NCBI GenBank assembly: GCA_021796175.1
Contig: JAJYOM010000054.1
Span: forward strand, 1-9,868
Direction: 5' to 3'
DNA: 9,868 nucleotides
Origin: Thermoplasmata archaeon
GTDB taxonomy: Archaea > Thermoplasmatota > Thermoplasmata > Sysuiplasmatales > Sysuiplasmataceae
How positions within the stretch are numbered: the first letter of the stretch is position 1; every line of letters begins with the position of its first letter. The notes under the pieces were generated by a model. It was not told where the DNA came from and did no database searches. It was given only the letters and a program-made list of their open reading frames with translations. The position numbers and the translations under genes were made by a program. Below are positions 1-6,543 of this stretch, piece by piece.

Positions 1-3000
1 GGAAGACTTCTGAAAGGCCAGTGCCCTGCTTTGTGACACCTATCAGTCTGTCGGCGCTGTTTAGTGTCACTTTTCTGAGCGAGACCTGAAGGAACTGTGC
101 TGTAGCTGAAAGTCCCCTGACCATCTTTGCGACAGACTCTGAATTGATGCCGTCCAGGAACATATCCACTTCATCCAGGAAATATGCCGGTGACGGATCG
201 AACTGCTGTATTGCAAAAATAAAGGCAAGCGCTGCAAGGCTCTTCTCTCCTCCGCTCAGCGCCTCGATCCTGAGTGTCTTCCTTTCCTTCTGTCTCACCC
301 TGATGATCATGCCGCCCTGCAGCGGATCATCCTTGTTCTCAAGAACCAGTTCGCCTTCCGAGCCGCCGGACAGGCGCGAATATATCTGCATGAAATTGGC
401 ATTAATTGAATCGAAGACACGCATAAGGCCCGTCCGCTTCTTCTTGTTTATCTCCTCGACCAGCTTCACAAGAGACTTCTTCTTTTCATCGAACTCGTCA
501 ATCTCCTTCTGGAGGTTCATGCACCTGCTGTTTGTCCGGTCATAATCCTCAATGGCGAGCATGTTGACACCGCCTATTGATGTGAGTGCCTTTTCAGCGC
601 TCACTATATCTTCCCTGAGTTTATCCATTGAAATGCTGCCGTCAATCCGAATTGCGCCGCCCGTCCTCAGGTTTACTATCTCCGTTGTGATTTCCCTTCT
701 CTTCTCTTCAACGCCAACCAAATTCCCCTTCTGTGAAATTATGAGATCCCTAAGCGTGTCTGTCCTGTCCTTTGCCTTTGTCACAAGTCCTTTCTCATCC
801 ATTATGCACTTGACAATCTCATCCCTTTCCTTCCGGAGGGAGTTCTGGGCGCTGTTTACCCGATCTTCCATTTTTTCGAGAGCTGCGATTTCAACCTGCA
901 GCTTCGATGCGTTCTCATCGCATTCCCTCGCCTTTTCCTTCAGCGACGATATCTTGCTGCCGAGCTGATCCATCTCTCCCGTGAGTTCACTGTTGGACTT
1001 TTCGATAAACTGGAGCTGCACCCTGTCTCCATTGACGCTGATAGTCTTTTCCTGTACCGCTTCCCTGAGTGACACAATGTCCGCCCTCAATGCGTTGACG
1101 CTGTCGCTGAGTTCCTTCGGCTTGTCGGAAAGCAGCTCATGCGATTTCTCATCGCGTCTCTGCTTGAGTTCCTCGCTGGATTTCGCGGCCGATTCAAGAG
1201 ATTCTGCAAATGACCTGAGAGCAGTCTCGCCGGCTGCAACAGATTCCCTGAGCTTGCTCAACTGGTAGACATGATCATTCAGCTTTTTCTCGAGTTGTTC
1301 CTTCTTGCTGTTCAGTTCTGCAAGTGTCCTTGAACTGTCGCCTGCATTCGTGCGGAGATGCCTTATTTTCTCCTCAATCGTCCTGAGTTCTGACCTTGCA
1401 TTGAGGAGCTCTGTTCCCTTCTGCTCGGACTCGATTGTCATACTCCTGAGCTTGTCACCTGTCTCATCCAGGCGTGAGGACTCGGCAGGCGGCCTCCTTG
1501 TGGTCTTGTCAACGGAGCCCCCGATCATGGCGCCACTTGCCTCCGCAATGTCGCCATCGAGCGTCACCAGCCTTATCCCTCCCATGAGCCTGCGCATCTC
1601 ATCCAGGTTTCTGACGACGAGGGTGTCGCCAAGTACATACCAGAGTGCGGGCCTGAACTTGTCATCAAATTCAACATGATCAATTGCAAAACCCAGTGTC
1701 TGGCTGGAAGTCATTATTGCCTTTCCCCTCGGCCTTCCATCCATCATCTTGTTCAGCGGTAGGAAAGTCGTTCTTCCCTGTCCGCTTTTCTTCAGGAAAT
1801 TAATGCAATTCGCGGCAACGCCGTCGTCCTCAACCACAACGGCGTTGATCCTGGATCCCGCAGCAGTGTAAATAGCCTCCTCAAAGTCTTTTTCGAACTT
1901 GCACAGCTCTGCGACTGTACCGTATATTCCCTTGATCTCATTCCTGTCTCTGCTCTCCAGCAGTGACCGTACAGCGCGCATGTAACCGCCTTGTGCGTCG
2001 CTCCTTGCATCATGCTGTGCCTTGATCCTTTCATATTCCCTGGTAAGTGACTTTATGCTCTTTTCGAGTTCGTCCAGCCTTGAGACCAGGTCACCCTCCC
2101 TCTTCTTCAGCTGCAGGAAGTCTTCCTGGCACTTCTTCAGCTCTGCCTCCTTGTCCTTTTCCCCTGAGCCAATCTCCTTCAGCTGCCAGACTGCATCTTT
2201 GAACTCAAATTCCAGGTTGTTCTTTGTATCTTCGAGTTTTGCGAGCTCGACTATGTCCCTGTCTGTCTTGTCCTTCAGCCTGTCGAATTCCAGCTGGAGC
2301 TTTCTTGTTTCGTCATCGGAATGAGCAATGCTTGCGTTCAGCCTGTTTATTTCCGACTGCAGGCGACCAGAACGCTCGTCGCCTTCTCCAAGCCTCTTTT
2401 CAAGCTCCGCGTATGATTTATTTTTTTGCTCCAGCGCCGCTGCAGACTGTTTCAATTCTGCCTCGCCAGCTGAAATCTGCTCATGGAGCTTCCTGGCCAC
2501 GGCAAGACCTGAATTCACCTTCACCTTAATTGACTTGAGTGACTGCTGCAGTTCATCCACCTGCTGCCTCGCCACGTCAGCAGCATCTGTGTTCTTTGCC
2601 CTGCCTATCTTGGCATCGTCAAGCTTCTTCCTGATTTCCCTGGCCTCTTCGCCGCCGGCCCTGTCCATTTCATCGTCTTTGGTCCTGAGCGATGATTCAA
2701 GCGACGCAAGCTTCTTTTCTCTGTCCGCAATTTCAGCGGACAGCCGCTCTATTTCACGTCCGTTGCTGTCAATCTGTTCGTTAATGGACCTGGATTCCTC
2801 ATCAATGGTCGCCAGCCTCTTTTCATCCAGTGTTAACTTCGAGTTCTCTAGCTTCCTCTTCTCATTGAGATATCGCTCAGCAGCCTTCTTCTCCTGTTCG
2901 AGCTTGTTGAGCTCACTCTTGAGCTCTGAAAGGACTGATTTGGCCGTTGTCATATTAGTCTCAATCTGTTCTCTTTCCTTCTCTGCCCGCTCTATCTCCT

Positions 3001-3529
3001 CATCAAATGCTGTAATGCCGGCAATATCATCTATTACCCGCCTGCGTTCGACATTGCCCATTTCAACTATACGAGTAACATCGCCCTGCTGCACGAAGTT
3101 GTAACCATCGGCGCTTAGCTTTGCTTCCCTGAGCAAGACATCGAATTCGCCCAGAGAGGATTTTCTGCCGTTGATATAGAAATAGGAGGCATATCCGTCG
3201 CCCTCGGTTGAGCGTCGTACCGTCCTTGTGAGCATTACCTCATCGCCATCATAGGGAATGACCCGATCGCTGTTGTCAAAGGTGAGGGACACAGTGGCGA
3301 AGGAGGAAGCGTTCTTCGATCTGCCCCCGTTATAAATCAGGTCGGTCAGCTTTCCCGCCCTGATCATCTTGGAACTTTTGGGTCCCAGAACAAAAAGGAT
3401 AGCGTCTGAAATGTTAGACTTGCCGGAACCGTTTGGGCCGGTAATTACGGTATACCCAGGCTGAAGGGGTACCCTGACCTTCCTTCCAAACGACTTGAAA
3501 TTCTCAAGAGAGACTTCCTTCAGGTACAA
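1..3529 (-). CDS. smc: Chromosome segregation/condensation ATPase SMC (3' end cut by window edge)
   Basis: SMC dimers are ABC-type ATPases that organise and segregate the chromosome, usually with kleisin (ScpA). I translated the minus strand from 3529 to 1 and found 1176 codons with no stop. Order seen: N-terminal head with GPNGSGKS Walker A (residues 31-38) and Q-loop QQGDV (147-151); coiled coil rich in E/K/L/R (about 165-530); hinge (about 533-670) opening with GIYGTV and closing with the glycine-rich GAMIGG; second coil (about 670-1020); C-terminal head with ABC signature LSGGEKS (from 1091) and Walker B FLDEVD (1117-1122). The last visible residues, DRLIGVTKQGTGLSEVF, resemble the normal SMC end, so only a few residues are missing. 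The start is TTG at 3529: AGGTGAT lies 6 nt upstream and the protein begins LYLKEVSLENFKSFG, as SMCs do. The nearby ATG at 3537 is in another frame and stops after five codons. Divergent from the glycosyltransferase; the left neighbour, often scpA, is outside the window. All catalytic motifs are intact. Confidence 0.97.
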   Translation of the reverse strand, partial: MYLKEVSLENFKSFGRKVRVPLQPGYTVITGPNGSGKSNISDAILFVLGPKSSKMIRAGKLTDLIYNGGRSKNASSFATVSLTFDNSDRVIPYDGDEVMLTRTVRRSTEGDGYASYFYINGRKSSLGEFDVLLREAKLSADGYNFVQQGDVTRIVEMGNVERRRVIDDIAGITAFDEEIERAEKEREQIETNMTTAKSVLSELKSELNKLEQEKKAAERYLNEKRKLENSKLTLDEKRLATIDEESRSINEQIDSNGREIERLSAEIADREKKLASLESSLRTKDDEMDRAGGEEAREIRKKLDDAKIGRAKNTDAADVARQQVDELQQSLKSIKVKVNSGLAVARKLHEQISAGEAELKQSAAALEQKNKSYAELEKRLGEGDERSGRLQSEINRLNASIAHSDDETRKLQLEFDRLKDKTDRDIVELAKLEDTKNNLEFEFKDAVWQLKEIGSGEKDKEAELKKCQEDFLQLKKREGDLVSRLDELEKSIKSLTREYERIKAQHDARSDAQGGYMRAVRSLLESRDRNEIKGIYGTVAELCKFEKDFEEAIYTAAGSRINAVVVEDDGVAANCINFLKKSGQGRTTFLPLNKMMDGRPRGKAIMTSSQTLGFAIDHVEFDDKFRPALWYVLGDTLVVRNLDEMRRLMGGIRLVTLDGDIAEASGAMIGGSVDKTTRRPPAESSRLDETGDKLRSMTIESEQKGTELLNARSELRTIEEKIRHLRTNAGDSSRTLAELNSKKEQLEKKLNDHVYQLSKLRESVAAGETALRSFAESLESAAKSSEELKQRRDEKSHELLSDKPKELSDSVNALRADIVSLREAVQEKTISVNGDRVQLQFIEKSNSELTGEMDQLGSKISSLKEKARECDENASKLQVEIAALEKMEDRVNSAQNSLRKERDEIVKCIMDEKGLVTKAKDRTDTLRDLIISQKGNLVGVEEKRREITTEIVNLRTGGAIRIDGSISMDKLREDIVSAEKALTSIGGVNMLAIEDYDRTNSRCMNLQKEIDEFDEKKKSLVKLVEEINKKKRTGLMRVFDSINANFMQIYSRLSGGSEGELVLENKDDPLQGGMIIRVRQKERKTLRIEALSGGEKSLAALAFIFAIQQFDPSPAYFLDEVDMFLDGINSESVAKMVRGLSATAQFLQVSLRKVTLNSADRLIGVTKQGTGLSEVF

Positions 3530-3535
3530 AGAGCC

Positions 3536-3542
3536 ATCACCT
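3536..3542 (-). promoter_or_regulatory. Strong Shine-Dalgarno that decides the smc TTG start
   Basis: On the minus strand AGGTGAT is a perfect complement to the archaeal 16S rRNA 3' end and sits 6 nt before TTG at 3529. It overlaps the out-of-frame ATG at 3537-3535, so it cannot serve that ATG and instead selects the TTG. Confidence 0.8.
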
Positions 3543-3568
3543 TTTCGGGATGACCCAAACAGGCAAAC

Positions 3569-3580
3569 TGTCTGCAGACA
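3569..3580. repeat. 12-bp perfect palindrome TGTCTGCAGACA in the smc leader
   Basis: TGTCTGCAGACA is its own reverse complement. It lies between the candidate smc TATA box (3619-3633) and the start codon, about where transcription would begin or just downstream. That placement would suit an operator, but no regulator is identified and a 12-bp palindrome can occur by chance. Confidence 0.4.
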
Positions 3581-3618
3581 TCGTGCATCCCATGCGTAAG
3601 ATGATGATTGACAAACCT

Positions 3619-3633
3619 GCATATAATATATGC
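3619..3633. promoter_or_regulatory. Symmetric TATA element of the divergent smc / glycosyltransferase promoter
   Basis: GCATATA-A-TATATGC is a perfect 15-bp odd-centred palindrome and the most AT-rich block between the two divergent genes. On the minus strand it would place the smc transcription start near 3600, giving a leader of about 70 nt, consistent with the Shine-Dalgarno seen for smc. On the plus strand it could start a transcript near 3652 carrying the nested stem-loop at 3676-3724. The symmetry allows firing in both directions. The TATA role is inferred from composition and position. Confidence 0.5.
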
Positions 3634-3675
3634 GGAATTCGGCAGTGCGCTGCCAGAACCCTGACCGCACCATTT

Positions 3676-3724
3676 AACCCTTACTGCCGTAAGGAAAACG
3701 GCAGGATTGTCCGCAATAAGGGTT
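3676..3724 (+). repeat. Nested inverted repeat upstream of the glycosyltransferase
   Basis: Outer arms AACCCTTA (3676-3683) and TAAGGGTT (3717-3724) are perfect complements. Directly inside lie CTGCCGT (3684-3690) and ACGGCAG (3698-3704), also perfect, around a 7-nt loop AAGGAAA. The two stems stack on the 5' side without a gap; on the 3' side 12 nt bulge out (3705-3716). This gives 15 base pairs in 49 nt. It may be an RNA structure in a long glycosyltransferase leader or a protein-binding site. Confidence 0.55.
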
Positions 3725-3748
3725 TCAACAACCGGTACTGGAATGGAA

Positions 3749-3757
3749 AATTAATTA
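3749..3757 (+). promoter_or_regulatory. Candidate TATA box for the glycosyltransferase
   Basis: AATTAATTA is preceded by purine-rich GGAAA, a plausible BRE, and its centre is about 30 nt before ATG 3785. That spacing would start the mRNA within a few bases of the ATG, giving a leaderless or nearly leaderless transcript. No Shine-Dalgarno is seen before either possible start. It competes with the more distant TATA at 3619-3633. Confidence 0.4.
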
Positions 3758-3784
3758 TTGCGAGTATGGTTTCCGTTCAAGAAG

Positions 3785-4945
3785 ATGCAGCTTATACAGT
3801 CAGTGATATCGATTCTTGCAATCGCCCTTGTTCTGCTCTACTTTCCTATCGCTGCAATGCAGGACTGGCTGCTTCTGAGAAACAGGAAGGAATCCGATGA
3901 GACCTGTGACCACCAGGGGGAACGTGTTGGCGGCAGGCGTGTCATTTCAGTAATGACTACCAATGGTGAAAATCCGCTCGTCGTTGAACACATACTTGGA
4001 GTGCTGAAGACTTACGACATTGACATGGGGCTGTTTGTGATAAAAGAGGAGGCGGATCGCTTCAAGTACAGCGCCAGTGAAATCATCGTGCCGACCGGCT
4101 ACTCCACCCCCAATGGCAGCAGAAACAAGATGAGAGCTCTGCAGTATGGCATTGACTGGCTGCATTCGCAGGGATACGGCAGCGAGACATACATCTGCCA
4201 CCTTGATGACGATTCACTTGTTCCGGAAGAGTACATTTCACACATACTGGCTATGAAGGAAGAGGCGGGGCAGGGGCACATCAGGCTCAGGAAGGCGGGT
4301 GTTCACATGCTCTCCACTCTCGCGGACATGGTGCGCGTGTCGAACTGCGACTCCTTTTGCCATTTCTTCAATTCAATAGGCCGACCGAAGTCCGTGCACG
4401 GAGAGGGGCTGGTCATAAGGGCAGATATTGAATACTCAGTCGGCTGGGATTTCGGCACTTACGGCTGCGATGATCTAATTATGGGACAGTTGATAGTCAA
4501 GGAGGGGTTCGAATTCGGACACATACCACACCCCGTACTCATCGCCCCTCCAGTTTCAGCAAGGGATTTCTACAAACAGAGAAGACGCTGGATCATGTCA
4601 GTGCTGTGGGCAAACAAGGCAGTAAGGGAGATCAACTCAGGCACTATGGACTGGTTCATCTACAGGTATGTTGTCGGGTGGACAGGGATACTGGGCGTCG
4701 CGCTGGCGGGATTTGGTCTGATATACGGTTTCTATATGCCCATTCCAATTGAAGTGATGCTTGGCTTCAACCTCGCGAGCTACTTCTTGTTCTACCAGTA
4801 CGGCACGCTGAAGACGTCGAAGAAACTGATACTGCCTATGGCACTCTTGCAGGTGCCGGTTGCCATCTACGAAGGAGGCACGCTGATTTACTCGCTGCTC
4901 TTCCCGCCAGGGAAGGACTCTTTCGATGTAATCACGAAGGTGTAA
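3785..4945 (+). CDS. Membrane-bound family 2 glycosyltransferase, Egh-like
   Basis: A GT-A fold glycosyltransferase that would move a sugar from a nucleotide- or lipid-linked donor at the cytoplasmic face of the membrane. Counting from ATG 3785 (386 aa): one membrane segment (about 3-25, SVISILAIALVLLYFPIAAM region), a catalytic domain with VISVMTTNG as the nucleotide-binding strand (54-61), CHLDDDSLVP carrying the metal-binding DxD (D141-D143), GEGLVIRADI (206-215) as acceptor-side loop, CDD (228-230) as candidate catalytic acids, and QRRRW (265-269), the Q-x-x-R-W signature of processive/membrane GT2 enzymes. Three more hydrophobic segments follow (about 296-318, 320-337, 348-372). The HLDDxSLV...GEG...QRRRW layout resembles eukaryotic egghead beta-1,4-mannosyltransferases; donor and acceptor are unknown. 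An in-frame TTG at 3758 would add nine residues, but ATG 3785 is preferred because the membrane helix then begins at once and a TATA box fits. Probably upstream partner of the aldo-keto reductase. Confidence 0.88.
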   Translation: MQLIQSVISILAIALVLLYFPIAAMQDWLLLRNRKESDETCDHQGERVGGRRVISVMTTNGENPLVVEHILGVLKTYDIDMGLFVIKEEADRFKYSASEIIVPTGYSTPNGSRNKMRALQYGIDWLHSQGYGSETYICHLDDDSLVPEEYISHILAMKEEAGQGHIRLRKAGVHMLSTLADMVRVSNCDSFCHFFNSIGRPKSVHGEGLVIRADIEYSVGWDFGTYGCDDLIMGQLIVKEGFEFGHIPHPVLIAPPVSARDFYKQRRRWIMSVLWANKAVREINSGTMDWFIYRYVVGWTGILGVALAGFGLIYGFYMPIPIEVMLGFNLASYFLFYQYGTLKTSKKLILPMALLQVPVAIYEGGTLIYSLLFPPGKDSFDVITKV

Positions 4946-5013
4946 GTAAGACCGCCAGGCAGTGTCCTTTCACAATTGATTTCAAGGATGATGCCGCTAC
5001 CCCTTCCGATAAG

Positions 5014-6045
5014 ATGAACTACAGGTATATGGGAATGACCGGATTGAAGGTGAGCGAACTCTGCCTGGGCACAATGACTTTCGGATGGACAGCAGGAGAG
5101 GATGAGAGCAGAAGGATACTCGACCACTTTGTTGCCGGCGGGGGCAATTTCATTGATACGGCAAATGTTTACAGCAGTGGAAAATCAGAGGATATTGTGG
5201 GCAACTGGCTTTCAGGGCAGGACAGGGATGACCTGGTTGTTGCCACAAAGGCCAGGTTTGCGACGGGGGACGGACCAAATCAGATCGGTTTGAGCAGAAA
5301 ACATATCATGAAGGCTGTCAGAGAGAGCCTGGAAAGGCTCAAGACAGACTACATCGACCTCTACCAGGTTCACGCTTGGGATCCCGCAACGCAGGTCGAG
5401 GAGACACTTAGGGCCCTGTCAGATCTGGTCGATGAAGGAATCGTCATGTACACCGGTGCGAGCAATTTCAGGGGCTGGCAGCTCCAGAAGGCAATCGACG
5501 TCAGCAGGGAGCTTGGATTTGTTCAGTTCAGCTGCTTGCAGCCTCAGTACAGCCTGTTATGCAGGGCAACTGAGCTTGAGCTGCTTCCCGTGTGCATCAA
5601 CGAGGGACTGGGAGTGATTCCATGGAGCCCGCTGCGAGGAGGCTGGCTTTCAGGCAAATACACCAGGGAAATGAGTGAGCCGCCGGCGGAAACGCGTCTG
5701 GGGGATTCACTGAAGGGAGGCAACAGGGAAAGATGGGATGCATTCAACAATGAAAAAACATGGTCTCTTCTCGAAGAACTGAAAAGCGTGGCGCAGAGGT
5801 CCGGCAGGACAGTTGCCCAGGTAGCGCTCAACTGGATCCTCTGCAGGAGGGGAATAACCGCTCCAATTATCGGTGCGAGGTCCGTGGCACAACTGGAGGA
5901 GAATATGGGAGCGTCAGGATGGCGGCTTGGGAACGAAGAGGTAAAATCGCTGGATGAAATAAGCCGGATGGATATCACATATCCGTACGACAGTTTTGCA
6001 GAACTCCAGCAGAAGAGAGGCAGGGAAGATTACATTCCCTCCTGA
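5014..6045 (+). CDS. Aldo/keto reductase (NADP-dependent oxidoreductase)
   Basis: A TIM-barrel oxidoreductase that reduces aldehydes or ketones with NAD(P)H in the cytoplasm; the substrate cannot be read from sequence. Length 343 aa is normal. The catalytic tetrad is complete: D48 in FIDTANVYSSGKSE, Y53, K79 in VVATKARF and H120 in YQVHAWD. The opening RYMGMTGLKVSELCLGTMTFG is the classic family N-terminus, GASNF (148-152) and IPWSPLRGGWLSGKY (202-216) are conserved barrel strands, and PIIGARSVAQLEENMGA (284-300) is the cofactor phosphate-binding loop. This pattern places it near the YajO/Tas-like and voltage-gated-channel-beta-like AKRs. Start ATG 5014 fits the family; no close Shine-Dalgarno is visible, and AAGGATGAT lies too far upstream at 4984-4992. 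It follows the glycosyltransferase by 68 bp on the same strand, so co-transcription is possible. The frame stays open for 85 codons after the TGA stop, with no recognisable domain. Confidence 0.95.
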   Translation: MNYRYMGMTGLKVSELCLGTMTFGWTAGEDESRRILDHFVAGGGNFIDTANVYSSGKSEDIVGNWLSGQDRDDLVVATKARFATGDGPNQIGLSRKHIMKAVRESLERLKTDYIDLYQVHAWDPATQVEETLRALSDLVDEGIVMYTGASNFRGWQLQKAIDVSRELGFVQFSCLQPQYSLLCRATELELLPVCINEGLGVIPWSPLRGGWLSGKYTREMSEPPAETRLGDSLKGGNRERWDAFNNEKTWSLLEELKSVAQRSGRTVAQVALNWILCRRGITAPIIGARSVAQLEENMGASGWRLGNEEVKSLDEISRMDITYPYDSFAELQQKRGREDYIPS

Positions 6046-6543
6046 ATACACGAAGAGCTGGCCAGCGGTGGACGGACTGGACAGACCAGTGTAGCGAGCC
6101 GAAAAACGATTCCTGCTACAGAAATAGATACCATATTGCGTAGCGTTACAGAACCAATGCCGGTATGCCTGAGACGTGCATATTACCTGACAGCTATCGC
6201 GGGCATAAAACTATGGACTCGCACCTCCAGGAGTATACAATGGCTGTGGCGGCAACAAACTGGTGCGGCCATTTCCATCGCCGCAAGAACATTCGGCCGC
6301 TGAAGAAAGCGTCCTTTCGCATTTCTGAAGCCTGTTGGCCCTTGCAGCATGTTTGCCGGACCGATAAGTTTTGGCAGGCATCAAGGCGTTTCCCCCTCAC
6401 TGACATGTTTGAAATCCTATCGGAAACTAGCGGCAGAACAGTGCACACTTGAGCCAATGCTTCAATATGAAGTCGAGGATGCGCGGCAAAAATCAACCGC
6501 CAAAGTGATATCAGTCCTTCTCCCTGCACGCTCAAAAGTTACG
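6046..6543. other. Convergent intergenic region without a recognisable gene
   Basis: About 500 bp separate the ends of the aldo-keto reductase (plus) and the acyl-CoA dehydrogenase (minus). Open frames occur on both strands (6165-6452 plus, 6194-6535 minus, and an in-frame extension of the reductase to 6303), but none shows a known motif, a convincing ribosome site or protein-like composition. No tRNA or CRISPR repeat is seen. A small hairpin ACTGG-acaga-CCAGT lies at 6076-6090 just after the reductase. T-runs on the minus strand (TTTT near 6535-6538, TTTTT at 6489-6493) follow the dehydrogenase stop and could end its transcript. The region may be decayed sequence. Confidence 0.6.
6489..6493 (-). 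terminator. Possible T-run terminator of the acyl-CoA dehydrogenase
   Basis: On the minus strand GATTTTTGCC lies about 50 nt after the TAG stop at 6544, with a shorter TTTT run in between. Archaeal RNA polymerase can terminate at T stretches without a hairpin. The runs are short, so support is weak. Confidence 0.25.

Noticed and set aside
144..3104. Series of long plus-strand open frames across 144-545, 552-968, 981-1268, 1305-1679, 2022-2324 and 2328-3104
   Set aside because: All lie antisense to smc. Their serine/leucine-rich, low-complexity composition is what the reverse complement of a coiled-coil gene gives, while the minus frame is open for 1176 codons with all SMC motifs.
3601..3664. 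C/D-box sRNA candidate: ATGATGA (C box) at 3601-3607 and CTGA (D box) at 3661-3664
   Set aside because: No internal C'/D' boxes and no convincing terminal stem; short boxes occur often by chance and the region is better explained as promoter.
3550..3900. Plus-strand open frame of 116 aa upstream of and overlapping the glycosyltransferase
   Set aside because: It crosses the promoter region and the nested stem-loop, has no ribosome site or domain, and overlaps a well supported gene in another frame.
6165..6535. Overlapping frames of 95 aa (plus, 6165-6452) and 113 aa (minus, 6194-6535) in the convergent gap
   Set aside because: No motif, no ribosome site, and cysteine/arginine-rich mixed composition typical of random frames.
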